Assembly (NCBI RefSeq): GCF_037975245.1
Contig: NC_092574.1
Location: forward strand, 3,815,001-3,879,000
Direction: 5' to 3'
Length of the DNA stretch: 64,000 bases
From: Apostichopus japonicus
Lineage: Eukaryota; Echinodermata; Holothuroidea; Aspidochirotida; Stichopodidae
A program made the translations under genes and the position numbers. Positions 41,623 through 55,241 of this stretch are shown here, one piece after another. A model generated the notes under the pieces. It was not told the DNA's origin. It saw nothing but the letters and a program-made list of their open reading frames with translations, and did not search any database. Positions within the stretch are counted from its first letter, which is position 1; the number at the start of each line of letters is the position of its first letter.

Positions 41623-42326
41623 ACCGCACATTCCATTTATCGGCAACGCACATTCGATTAATCGGTATCGCACATTCGATTGATCGGTACCGCACATTCG
41701 ATTTATCGTTACCGCACATTCGATTAATCGGTACCGCACATTCGATTTATCGGCAACGCACATTCGATTAATCGGTACCGCACAATCGACTGATCGGTAC
41801 CGCACAATCGATTGTTCGGTACCGCATATTCGATTGATCGGTACCGAACATTCGATAAATCGGTACCGCATTATCGATTGATCGATACCGCACATTCGAT
41901 TGATCGGTACCGCACAATCGATTGATCGGAACCGCACATTCGATTTATCGGTACCGCACATTCGATTTATCGGTAAAGCACATTCCATTTATCGGCAACG
42001 CACATTCGATTAATCGGTATCGCACATTCGATTGATCGGTACCGCACATTCGATTTATCGTTACCGCACATTCGATTAATCGGTACCGCACATTCGATTT
42101 ATCGGCAACGCACATTCGATTAATCGGTACCGCACAATCGACTGATCGGTACCGCACAATCGATTGTTCGGTACCGCATATTCGATTGATCGGTACCGAA
42201 CATTCGATAAATCGGTACCGCATTATCGATTGATCGATACCGCACATTCGATTGATCGGTACCGCACAATCGATTGATCGGTACCGCACATTCGATTTAT
42301 CGGTACCGCACATTCGATTGATCGAT
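41623..42326. repeat. 352-bp tandem pair (16 monomers each)
   Basis: Two adjacent copies lie at about 41623-41974 and 41975-42326, with offset exactly 16 monomers. Shared variants include GGTATCGCACATTCG, CGACTGATCGG and a TAAATCGGTACCGCATTATCG junction. Copy 1 reads GATCGGAACCGC near 41930 where copy 2 reads GATCGGTACCGC. Confidence 0.85.
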
Positions 42327-42970
42327 ACCGCACATTCGATTGATCGTCACCGCTCATTCGATTGATCGGTTACGCAAATAAGATTGATCGGTACCGCAAA
42401 TTCGATTGATCGATACCGCACGTTCGATTGATCGGTACCGCATTATCGATTGATCGGCACCGCACATTCGATTAATCGGCAACGCACATTCGATTAATCG
42501 GTACCGCACATTCGATTGATCGGCACCGCACATTCGATTGATCGGCACCGCACGTTCGATAAATCGGTACAGCACATTCGATTTATCGGTACCGCAAATT
42601 CTATTTATCGGTACCGCACATTCGATTGATCGGTACCGCACAATCGATTGATCGATACCGCACGTTCGATTGATCGGTAAAGCATTATCGACAGATCGGC
42701 ACCGCACATTCCATTGATCGGTTCCGCACATTCGATTGATCGGTATGGCACATTCCATTTATCGGTACCGCTCATTCGATTTATCGGTACCGCACATTCG
42801 ATTGATCGATACCGCACATTCGATTTATCGGTACCGCACATTCGATTGATCGATACCGCATATTCGATAGATCTGTAACGCGCCTTCGATTGATTGGCAT
42901 CGAACATTCGATTAATCGGTTACGCAACATTCGATTGATCGATACCGCACATTCGATTGATCGGTACCGC
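42105..42970. repeat. 2223-bp offset duplication, copy 1
   Basis: About 866 bp recur at 44328-45171. The pair shares the private BglII-block variant GTAACGCGCC (42869 and 45070), found in no other landmark. The offset falls from 2223 to 2201 before the landmark because copy 2 lacks one 22-bp monomer. The copies are not adjacent; about 1.36 kb of other monomers lies between them. Confidence 0.84.
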
Positions 42971-44080
42971 ACATTCGATTGATCGGTACCGCACATTCGA
43001 TTTATCAGTACCGCACATTCGATTGATCGGTACCGCACATTCGATTGATCGTCACCGCTCATTCGATTGATCGGTACCGCACATTCGATGGATCGGTACC
43101 GCACATTCGATTGATCGGTACCGCACATTCGATTGATCGATACCGCATATTCGATAGATCTGTACCGCGCCTTCGATTAATTGGCATCGAACATTCGATT
43201 AATCGGTTACGCAACATTCGATTGATCGGCACCGCACATTCGATAAATCGGTACGGCACATTCGAGTGATCGGTACAGCACATTCGATTTATCGGTACCG
43301 CAAATTCGATTTATCGGTACCGCACGTTCGATAAATCGGTACGACACATTCGATTGATCGGTACAGCACATTCGATTTATCGGTACCGCAAATTCGATTT
43401 ATCGGTACCGCACATTCGATTGATCGGTACCGCACATTAGATTGATCGATACCGCACGTTCGATTGATCGGTACCGCATTATCGATTGATCGGTACCGCA
43501 CATTCGATTGATCGGTACCGAACATTCGATAAATCGGTTACGCAACATTCGATAAATCGGTTACGCAAATAAGACTGATCGGTACCGCAAATTCGATTGA
43601 TCGATAAGGCACATTCGATTGATCGGTACCGCACATTCGATTTATCGGTACCGCACATTCGATTGATCCTCACCGCAAAATCGATCTATCGGCACCGCAC
43701 ATTCGATTTATCGGTACCGCACATTCGATTGATCGGTACCGCACATTCGATTGATCGGCACCGCACATTCGATTGATCGTTACCGCACATTCGATTAATC
43801 GGTACGGCACATTCGATTGATCGGCAACGCACATTCGATTAATCGGCACCGCACATTCGATTGATCGGCACCGCAAATTCGATGGATCGGTACGGCACAT
43901 TCGATTGATCGGTACCGCACATTCGATTTCTCGGAAACGCAAATTCGATTGATCGGTACCGCACATTCGATTTATCGGCAACGCACATTCGATTTATAGG
44001 TACCGCACATTCGATTAATTGGTACCGCACATTCCATTTATCGGCAACGCACATTCGATTAATCGGTACCGCACATTCGA

Positions 44081-44097
44081 TTGCGTATGTTGCATTC
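44081..44097. repeat. Remnant of inverted-island right junction
   Basis: The string TTGCGTATGTTGCATTC interrupts the monomer phase here exactly as it does at the right edge of the inverted islands, but the inverted part itself is absent. The next BglII landmark starts 106 bp after GCGTATG, the same distance as in island 4. This reads as an island block from which the inverted part was lost. Confidence 0.75.
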
Positions 44098-44327
44098 TAT
44101 TTATCGGTACCGCACATTCGATTGATCGATACCGCACATTCGATTTATCGGTACCGTAAATTCGATTGATCGATACCGCATATTCGATAGATCTGTACCG
44201 CGCCTTCGATTGATTGGCATCGAACATTCGATTAATCGGTTACGCAACATTCGATTGATCGATACCGCACATTCGATTGATCGGTACCGCACATTCGATT
44301 TATCGTTACCGCAAATTCGATTAATCG

Positions 44328-45171
44328 GCAACGCACATTCGATTAATCGGTACCGCACAATCGACTGATCGGTACCGCACAATCGATTGTTCGGTACCGC
44401 ATATTCGATTGATCGGTACCGAACATTCGATAAATCGGTACCGCATTATCGATTGATCGATACCGCACATTCGATTGATCGGTACCGCACAATCGATTGA
44501 TCGGTACCGCACATTCGATTTATCGGTACCGCACATTCGATTGATCGATACCGCACATTCGATTGATCGTCACCGCTCATTCGATTGATCGGTTACGCAA
44601 ATAAGATTGATCGGTACCGCAAATTCGATTGATCGATACCGCACGTTCGATTGATCGGTACCGCATTATCGATTGATCGGCACCGCACATTCGATTAATC
44701 GGCAACGCACATTCGATTAATCGGTACCGCACATTCGATTGATCGGCACCGCACATTCGATTGATCGGCACCACACGTTCGATAAATCGGTACAGCACAT
44801 TCGATTTATCGGTACCGCAAATTCTATTTATCGGTACCGCACATTCGATTGATCGGTACCGCACAATCGATTGATCGATACCGCACGTTCGATTGATCGG
44901 TAAAGCATTATCGACAGATCGGTACCGCACATTCCATTGATCGGTTCCGCACATTCGATTGATCGGTATGGCACATTCCATTTATCGGTACCGCTCATTC
45001 GATTTATCGGTACCGCACATTCGATTGATCGATACCGCACATTCGATTGATCGATACCGCATATTCGATAGATCTGTAACGCGCCTTCGATTGATTGGCA
45101 TCGAACATTCGATTAATCGGCTACGCAACATTCGATTGATCGATACCGCACATTCGATTGATCGGTACCGC
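44328..45171. repeat. 2223-bp offset duplication, copy 2
   Basis: This is the second copy of 42105-42970, shorter by one monomer near 45040. It carries the private GTAACGCGCC variant after the BglII site at 45070. Confidence 0.84.
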
Positions 45172-45397
45172 ATTATCGATTGATCGGCACCCCACATTCG
45201 ATTGATCGGCAACGCACATTCGATTATTCGGTACCGCTCATTCGATTGATCGGTACCGCACATTCGATTTTTCGTTACCGCACATTCGATTAATCGGTAC
45301 CGCACATTCGATTTATCGGCAACGCACATTCGATTAATCGGTACCGCACATTCGACTGATCGGTACCGCACAATCGATTGTTCGGTACCGCATATTC

Positions 45398-46982
45398 GAT
45401 TGATCGGTACCGCACATTCGATTTATCGGCAACGCACATTTGATTTATCGGTACAGCACATTCGATTGATCGATACCGCACATTCGATTTATCGGCACCG
45501 CACATTCGATTGATCGGTATCGCACATTCGATTGATCGGCACTGCACAATCGATTGATCGGCACCGCACATTCGATTGATCGTTACCGCACATTCGATTA
45601 ATCGGTACCGCACATTCCATTTATCGGCAACGCACATTCGATTAATCGGTACCGCACATTCGATTGATCGGAACCGCACATTCGATTTATCGTTACCGCA
45701 CATTCGATTAATCGGTACCGCACATTCGATTTATCGGCAACGCACATTCGATTAATCGGTACCGCACATTCGACTGATCGGTACCGCGCAATCGATTGTT
45801 CGGTACCGCATATTCGATTGATCGGTACCGAACATTCGATAAATCGGTACCGCATTATCGATTGATCGATACCGCACATTCGGTTGATCGGTACCGCACA
45901 ATCGATTGATCGGTACCGCACATTCGATTTATCGGTACCGCACATTCGATTGATCGGTACCGCACATTCGATTTATCGTCACCGCTCATTCGATTGATCG
46001 GTTACGCAAATAAGATTGATCGGTACCGCAAATTCGATTGATCGATACCGCACGTTCGATTGATCGGTACCGCATTATCGATTGATCGGCACCGCACATT
46101 CGATTAATCGGCAACGCACATTCGATTAATCGGTACCGCACATTCGATTGATCGGCACCACACATTCGATTGATCGGCACCGCACGTTCGATAAATCGGT
46201 ACGGCACATTCGATTGATCGGTACAGCACATTCTATTTATCGGTACCGCAAATTCTATTTATCGGTACCGCACATTCGATTGATCGGTACCGCAAATTCG
46301 ATTGATCGATACCGCACGTTCGATTGATCGGTACCGCATTATCGATTGATCGGCACCGCACATTCGATTAATCGGCAACGCACATTCGATTAATCGGTAC
46401 CGCACATTCGATTGATCGGCACCGCACATTCGATTGATCGGCACCGCACGTTCGATAAATCGGTACGGCACATTCGATTGATCGGTACAGCACATTCGAT
46501 TTATCGGTACCGCAAATTCTATTTATCGGTACCGCACATTCGATTGATCGGTACCGCACAATCGATTGATCGATACCGCACGTTCGATCGATCGGTAAAG
46601 CATTATCGACAGATCGGTACCGCACATTCGATTGATCGGTTCCGCACATTCGATTGATCGGTATGGCACATTCCATTTATCGGTACCGCTCATTCGATTT
46701 ATCGGTACCGCACATTCGATTGATCGATACCGCACATTCGATTTATCGGTACCGCACATTCGATTGATCGATACCGCATATTCGATAGATCTGTACCGCG
46801 CCTTCGATTGATTGGCATCGAACATTCGATTAATCGGTTACGAAACATTCGATTGATCGATACCGCACGTTCGATTGATCGGTACCGCATTATCGATTGA
46901 TCGGTACCGCACATTCGATTGATCGGCAACGCACATTCGATTAATCGGTACCGCACATTCGATTGATCGGCACCGCACATTC
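45398..46982. repeat. 1585-bp tandem HOR, copy 1
   Basis: The length is 72 monomers plus 1. The block starts at the transition to GATCGGTACCGCACATTCG near 45402 and is followed directly by copy 2. It contains one BglII landmark (46787) and the unusual strings GGTAAAGCATTATCGACAG and GGCACTGCACAATCG. About 46445-46870 also recurs at 58794-59219, offset 12349. Confidence 0.9.
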
Positions 46983-48545
46983 GATTGATCGGTACCGCAC
47001 ATTCGATTTATCGGCAACGCACATTTGATTTATCGGTACAGCACATTCGATTGATCGATACCGCACATTCGATTTATCGGCACCGCACATTCGATTGATC
47101 GGTATCGCACATTCGATTGATCGGCACTGCACAATCGATTGATCGGCACCGTACATTCGATTGATCGTTACCGCACATTCGATTAATCGGTACCGCACAT
47201 TCCATTTATCGGCAACGCACATTCGATTAATCGGTACCGCACATTCGATTGATCGGAACCGCACATTCGATTTATCGTTACCGCACATTCGATTAATCGG
47301 TACCGCACATTCGATTTATCGGCAACGCACATTCGATTAATCGGTACCGCACATTCGACTGATCGGTACCGCGCAATCGATTGTTCGGTACCGCATATTC
47401 GATTGATCGGTACCGAACATTCGATAAATCGGTACCGCATTATCGATTGATCGATACCGCACATTCGATTGATCGGTACCGCACAATCGATTGATCGGTA
47501 CCGCACATTCGATTTATCGGTACCGCACATTCGATTGATCGGTACCGCACATTCGATTGATCGTCACCGCTCATTCGATTGATCGGTTACGCAAATAAGA
47601 TTGATCGGTACCGCAAATTCGATTGATCGATACCGCACGTTCGATTGATCGGTACCGCATTATCGATTGATCGGCACCGCACATTCGATTAATCGGCAAC
47701 GCACATTCGATTAATCGGTACCGCACATTCGATTGATCGGCACCGCACGTTCGATAAATCGGTACGGCACATTCGATTGATCGGTACAGCACATTCTATT
47801 TATCGGTACCGCAAATTCTATTTATCGGTACCGCACATTCGATTGATCGGTACCGCAAATTCGATTGATCGATACCGCACGTTCGATTGATCGGTACCGC
47901 ATTATCGATTGATCGGCACCGCACATTCGATTAATCGGCAACGCACATTCGATTAATCGGTACCGCACATTCGATTGATCGGCACCGCACATTCGATTGA
48001 TCGGCACCGCACGTTCGATAAATCGGTACGGCACATTCGATTGATCGGTACAGCACATTCGATTTATCGGTACCGCAAATTCTATTTATCGGTACCGCAC
48101 ATTCGATTGATCGGTACCGCACAATCGATTGATCGATACCGCACGTTCGATCGATCGGTAAAGCATTATCGACAGATCGGTACCGCACATTCGATTGATC
48201 GGTTCCGCACATTCGATTGATCGGTATGGCACATTCCATTTATCGGTACCGCTCATTCGATTTATCGGTACCGCACATTCGATTGATCGATACCGCACAT
48301 TCGATTTATCGGTACCGCACATTCGATTGATCGATACCGCATATTCGATAGATCTGTACCGCGCCTTCGATTGATTGGCATCGAACATTCGATTAATCGG
48401 TTACGAAACATTCGATTGATCGATACCGCACGTTCGATTGATCGGTACCGCATTATCGATTGATCGGTACCGCACATTCGATTGATCGGCAACGCACATT
48501 CGATTAATCGGTACCGCACATTCGATTGATCGGCACCGCACATTC
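46983..48545. repeat. 1563-bp tandem HOR, copy 2
   Basis: This is the second copy of 45398-46982 with one monomer fewer. A GATTGATCGGCACC monomer present near 46150 in copy 1 is missing near 47735, so the offset drops from 1585 to 1563. The landmark at 48350 matches 46787. Conceptual translations of 46368-46676 and 47931-48239 are identical. Confidence 0.9.
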
Positions 48546-50283
48546 GATTGATCGGCACCGCACATTCGATAAATCGGTACGGCACATTCGATTGATCGGT
48601 ACAGCACATTCGATTTATCGGTACCGCAAATTCGATTTATCGGTACCGCACATTCGATTGATCGGTACCGCACATTCCATTGTTCGGTACCGCACAATCG
48701 ATTTATCGGTTCCGCACATTCGATTTATCGGTACCGCACATCCGATTGATCGATACCGCACATTCGATTGATCGGTACCGCACAATCGATTGATCGGTAC
48801 CGAACATTCGATTTATCGGTACCGCACATTCGATTGATCGGTACCGCACATTCGATTGATCGGCAACGCACATTCGATTTATAAGTACCGCACATTCGAT
48901 TGATCGATAAGGCACATTCGATTTATCGGTTCCGCACATTCGATTTATCGGTACCGCACATTCGATTGATCGATAAGGCACATTCGATTTATCGGTTCCG
49001 CACATTCGATTTACCGGTACCGCACATTCGATTGATCGGTACCGCACATTCGATTGATCGGCAACGCACATTCGATTTATAAGTACCGCACATTCGATTG
49101 ATCGATAAGGCACATTCGATTTATCGGTTCCGCACATTCGATTTATCGGTACCGCACATTCGATTGATCGGTACCGCACATTCGATTGATCGGTACCGCA
49201 CATTCGATTTATCGGCAACGCACATTCGATTTATAAGTACCGCACATTCGATTGATCGATAAGGCACAATCGATTTATCGGTTCCGCACATTCGATTTAT
49301 CGGTACCGCACATTCGATTGATCGATACCGCACATTCGATTGATCGGTACCGCACAATCGATTGATCGGTACCGCACATTCGATAAATCGGTACCGCACA
49401 TTCGATTGATCGGCACCGCACATTCGATTGATCGGCACCGCACGTTCGATAAATCGGTACGGCACATTCGATTGATCGGTACAGCACATTCGATTTATCG
49501 GTACCGCAAATTCGATTTATCGGTACCGCACATTCGATTGATCGGTACCGCACATTCCATTGTTCGGTACCGCACAATCGATTCATCGGTTCCGCACATT
49601 CGATTTATCGGTACCGCACATCCGATTGATCGATACCGCACATTCGATTGATCGGTACCGCACAATCGATTGATCGGTACCGCACATTCGATTTATCGGT
49701 ACCGCACATTCGATTGATCGGTACCGCACATTCGATAGATCGGCAACGCACATTCGATTTATAAGTACCGCACATTCGATTGATCGATAAGGCACATTCG
49801 ATTTATCGGTTCCGCACATTCGATTTATCGGTACCGCACATTCGATTGATCGATAAGGCACATTCGATTTATCGGTTCCGCACATTCGATTTATCGGTAC
49901 CGCACATTCGATTGATCGGTACCGCACATTCGATTGATCGGCAACGCACATTCGATTTATAAGTACCGCACATTCGATTGATCGATAAGGCACATTCGAT
50001 TTATCGGTTCCGCACATTCGATTTATCGGTACCGCACATTCGATTGATCGGTACCGCACATTCGATTGATCGGTACCGCCCATTCGATTTATCGGCAACG
50101 CACATTCAATTTATAAGTACCGCACATTCGATTGATCGATAAAGCACAATCGATTTATCGGTTTCGCACATTCGATTTATCGGTACCGCACATTCGATTG
50201 ATCGATACCGCACATTCGATTGATCGGTACCGCACAATCGATTGATCGGTACCGCACATTCGATAAATCGGTACCGCACATTC
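48515..50283. repeat. 880-bp tandem pair (40 monomers each)
   Basis: Copies lie at about 48515-49394 and 49395-50283. The offset is exactly 40 monomers, and the repeated part contains no BglII landmark. Both are rich in ATAAGTACCGCAC and GATCGATAAGGCACATTCG variants, which alternate with GGTTCCGCACATTCG. This string dominates 48.8-55.1 kb and marks a locally amplified family. Confidence 0.88.
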
Positions 50284-50820
50284 GATTGATCGGTACAGCA
50301 CATTCCATTTATCGGTACCGCAAATTCGATTGATCGGTACCGCACATTCGATTGATCGTCACCGCTCATTTGATTGATCGGTACCGCACATTCGATTGAT
50401 CGGTACCGGACATTCGATTGATCGATACTGTACTTTCGATTTATCGGTACCGCACATTCGATTGATCGGTACCGCTCATTCGATTTATCGGTACCGCACA
50501 TTCGATTGATCGATACCGCACATTCGATTTATCGGTACCGCACATTCGATTGATCGATACCGCATATTCGATAGATCTGTACCGCGCCTTCGATTGATTG
50601 GCATCGAACATTCGATTAATCGGTTACGCAACATTCGATTGATCGATACCGCACATTCGATTGATCGGTACCGCACAATCGATTGATCGGTACCGCACAT
50701 TTGATTTATCGGTACCGCACATTCGATTGATCGGTACCGCACATTCGATTGATCGTCACAGCTCATTCGATTGATCGGTACCGCACATTCGAAGGATCGG
50801 TACCGCACATTCGATTGATC
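48840..50820. repeat. 2157-bp HOR, copy 1
   Basis: The variant pattern recurs at 50997-52977, an offset of 2157 bp (98 monomers plus 1), including the BglII landmark (50573 against 52730). A 154-bp (seven-monomer) duplication carrying ATTCGAAGGATCGG (about 50788 and 50942) fills the gap between the two copies. Confidence 0.88.
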
Positions 50821-50996
50821 GATACCGCACGTTCGATTGATCGGTACCGCACATTCGATTGATCGGCAACGCACATTCGATTTATAAGTACCGCACATTC
50901 GATTGATCGTCACCGCTCATTCGATTGATCGGTACCGCACATTCGAAGGATCGGTACCGCACATTCGATTGATCGATACCGCACGTTCGATTGATC

Positions 50997-52977
50997 GGTA
51001 CCGCACATTCGATTGATCGGCAACGCACATTCGATTTATAAGTACCGCACATTCGATTGATCGATAAGGCACATTCGATTTATCGGTTCCGCACATTCGA
51101 TTTATCGGTACCGCACATTCGATTGATCGATAAGGCACATTCGATTTATCGGTTCCGCACATTCGATTTACCGGTACCGCACATTCGATTGATCGGTACC
51201 GCACATTCGATTGATCGGCAACGCACATTCGATTTATAAGTACCGCACATTCGATTGATCGATAAGGCACATTCGATTTATCGGTTCCGCACATTCGATT
51301 TATCGGTACCGCACATTCGATTGATCGGTACCGCACATTCGATTGATCGGTACCGCACATTCGATTTATCGGCAACGCACATTCGATTTATAAGTACCGC
51401 ACATTCGATTGATCGATAAGGCACAATCGATTTATCGGTTCCGCACATTCGATTTATCGGTACCGCACATTCGATTGATCGATACCGCACATTCGATTGA
51501 TCGGTACCGCACAATCGATTGATCGGTACCGCACATTCGATAAATCGGTACCGCACATTCGATTGATCGGCACCGCACATTCGATTGATCGGCACCGCAC
51601 GTTCGATAAATCGGTACGGCACATTCGATTGATCGGTACAGCACATTCGATTTATCGGTACCGCAAATTCGATTTATCGGTACCGCACATTCGATTGATC
51701 GGTACCGCACATTCCATTGTTCGGTACCGCACAATCGATTCATCGGTTCCGCACATTCGATTTATCGGTACCGCACATCCGATTGATCGATACCGCACAT
51801 TCGATTGATCGGTACCGCACAATCGATTGATCGGTACCGCACATTCGATTTATCGGTACCGCACATTCGATTGATCGGTACCGCACATTCGATTTATCGG
51901 CAACGCACATTCGATTTATAAGTACCGCACATTCGATTGATCGATAAGGCACATTCGATTTATCGGTTCCGCACATTCGATTTATCGGTACCGCACATTC
52001 GATTGATCGATAAGGCACATTCGATTTATCGGTTCCGCACATTCGATTTATCGGTACCGCACATTCGATTGATCGGTACCGCACATTCGATTGATCGGCA
52101 ACGCACATTCGATTTATAAGTACCGCACATTCGATTGATCGATAAGGCACATTCGATTTATCGGTTCCGCACATTCGATTTATCGGTACCGCACATTCGA
52201 TTGATCGGTACCGCACATTCGATTGATCGGTACCGCACATTCGATTTATCGGCAACGCACATTCAATTTATAAGTACCGCACATTCGATTGATCGATAAA
52301 GCACAATCGATTTATCGGTTTCGCACATTCGATTTATCGGTACCGCACATTCGATTGATCGATACCGCACATTCGATTGATCGGTACCGCACAATCGATT
52401 GATCGGTACCGCACATTCGATAAATCGGTACCGCACATTCGATTGATCGGTACAGCACATTCCATTTATCGGTACCGCAAATTCGATTGATCGGTACCGC
52501 ACATTCGATTGATCGTCACCGCTCATTTGATTGATCGGTACCGCACATTCGATTGATCGGTACCGGACATTCGATTGATCGATACTGTACTTTCGATTTA
52601 TCGGTACCGCACATTCGATTGATCGGTACCGCTCATTCGATTTATCGGTACCGCACATTCGATTGATCGATACCGCACATTCGATTTATCGGTACCGCAC
52701 ATTCGATTGATCGATACCGCATATTCGATAGATCTGTACCGCGCCTTCGATTGATTGGCATCGAACATTCGATTAATCGGTTACGCAACATTCGATTGAT
52801 CGATACCGCACATTCGATTGATCGGTACCGCACAATCGATTGATCGGTACCGCACATTTGATTTATCGGTACCGCACATTCGATTGATCGGTACCGCACA
52901 TTCGATTGATCGTCACCGCTCATTCGATTGATCGGTACCGCACATTCGAAGGATCGGTACCGCACATTCGATTGATC
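50997..52977. repeat. 2157-bp HOR, copy 2
   Basis: This is the second copy of 48840-50820. Differences are few, for example CGATAGATCGGCAACG at 49736 in copy 1 against CGATTTATCGGCAACG here at 51893. Its right part, about 51895-52975, is copied again at 53568-54648. Confidence 0.88.
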
Positions 52978-53567
52978 GGTACCGCAAATTCGATTTATCG
53001 GTACCGCACATTCGATTGATCGGTACCGCACATTCCATTGTTCGGTACCGCACAATCGATTCATCGGTTCCGCACATTCGATTTATCGGTACCGCACATC
53101 CGATTGATCGATACCGCACATTCGATTGATCGGTACCGCACAATCGATTGATCGGTACCGCACATTCGATTTATCGGTACCGCACATTCGATTGATCGGT
53201 ACCGCACATTCGATTTATCGGCAACGCACATTCGATTTATAAGTACCGCAAATTCGATTGATCGATAAGGCACATTCGATTTATCGGTTCCGCACATTCG
53301 ATTTATCGGTACCGCACATTCGATTGATCGATAAGGCACATTCGATTTATCGGTTCCGCACATTCGATTTATCGGTACCGCACATTCGATTGATCGGTAC
53401 CGCACATTCGATTGATCGGCAACGCACATTCGATTTATAAGTACCGCACATTCGATTGATCGTCACCGCTCATTCGATTGATCGGTACCGCACATTCGAA
53501 GGATCGGTACCGCACATTCGATTGATCGATACCGCACGTTCGATTGATCGGTACCGCACATTCGATT

Positions 53568-54648
53568 GATCGGCAACGCACATTCGATTTATAAGTACCG
53601 CACATTCGATTGATCGATAAGGCACATTCGATTTATCGGTTCCGCACATTCGATTTATCGGTACCGCACATTCGATTGATCGATAAGGCACATTCGATTT
53701 ATCGGTTCCGCACATTCGATTTATCGGTACCGCACATTCGATTGATCGGTACCGCACATTCGATTGATCGGCAACGCACATTCGATTTATAAGTACCGCA
53801 CATTCGATTGATCGATAAGGCACATTCGATTTATCGGTTCCGCACATTCGATTTATCGGTACCGCACATTCGATTGATCGGTACCGCACATTCGATTGAT
53901 CGGTACCGCACATTCGATTTATCGGCAACGCACATTCAATTTATAAGTACCGCACATTCGATTGATCGATAAGGCACAATCGATTTATCGGTTTCGCACA
54001 TTCGATTTATCGGTACCGCACATTCGATTGATCGATACCGCACATTCGATTGATCGGTACCGCACAATCGATTGATCGGTACCGCACATTCGATAAATCG
54101 GTACCGCACATTCGATTGATCGGTACAGCACATTCCATTTATCGGTACCGCAAATTCGATTGATCGGTACCGCACATTCGATTGATCGTCACCGCTCATT
54201 TGATTGATCGGTACCGCACATTCGATTGATCGGTACCGGACATTCGATTGATCGATACTGTACTTTCGATTTATCGGTACCGCACATTCGATTGATCGGT
54301 ACCGCTCATTCGATTTATCGGTACCGCACATTCGATTGATCGATACCGCACATTCGATTTATCGGTACCGCACATTCGATTGATCGATACCGCATATTCG
54401 ATAGATCTGTACCGCGCCTTCGATTGATTGGCATCGAACATTCGATTAATCGGTTACGCAACATTCGATTGATCGATACCGCACATTCGATTGATCGGTA
54501 CCGCACAATCGATTGATCGGTACCGCACATTTGATTTATCGGTACCGCACATTCGATTGATCGGTACCGCACATTCGATTGATCGTCACCGCTCATTCGA
54601 TTGATCGGTACCGCACATTCGAAGGATCGGTACCGCACATTCGATTGA
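53568..54648. repeat. 1673-bp offset HOR copy
   Basis: This block copies 51895-52975 at an offset of 1673 bp (76 monomers plus 1), including the BglII landmark (54403 against 52730) and the string GATACTGTACTTTCG. It is the third appearance of this block after about 49738-50820. Confidence 0.86.
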
Positions 54649-55241
54649 TCGATACCGCACGTTCGATTGATCGGTACCGCACATTCGATTGATCGGCAAC
54701 GCACATTCGATTTATAAGTACCGCACATTCGATTGATCGATAAGGCACATTCGATTTATCGGTTCCGCACATTCGATTTATCGGTACCGCACATTCGATT
54801 GATCGATAAGGCACATTCGATTTATCGGTTCCGCACATTCGATTTATCGGTACCGCACATTCGATTGATCGGTACCGCACATTCGATTGATCGGCAACGC
54901 ACATTCGATTTATAAGTACCGCACATTCGATTGATCGATAAGGCACATTCGATTTATCGGTTCCGCACATTCGATTTATCGGTACCGCACATTCGATTGA
55001 TCGGTACCGCACATTCGATTGATCGGTACCGCACATTCGATTTATCGGCAACGCACATTCGATTTATAAGTACCGCACATTCGATTGATCGATAAGGCAC
55101 AATCGATTTATCGGTTCCGCACATTCGATTTATCGGTACCGCACATTCGATTGATCGATACCGCACATTCGATTGATCGGTACCGCACAATCGATTGATC
55201 GGTACCGCACATGCGATAAATCGGTACCGCACATTCGATTG
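54563..55241. repeat. 1123-bp offset HOR copy
   Basis: This block copies 53440-54118 at an offset of 1123 bp (51 monomers plus 1). The conceptual translation of 54593-55051 is identical to 53470-53928 over 152 residues. The block overlaps the left edge of the next HOR. Confidence 0.86.

Larger units (their letters stand above)
37201..45397. repeat. Mosaic segment built from short duplications
   Basis: This gene-free satellite is assembled from many overlapping duplications. A 309-bp tandem pair lies at 37612-37920 and 37921-38229. A 662-bp pair is at about 38270-38700 and 38932-39362. A 2533-bp offset links 38270-38845 to 40803-41378. An 1871-bp offset links 39300-39893 to 41171-41764. A 352-bp tandem pair is listed separately, as is the 2223-bp pair. 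BglII landmarks are at 38310, 38972, 40843, 42869, 43156, 44189 and 45070. Confidence 0.82.
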
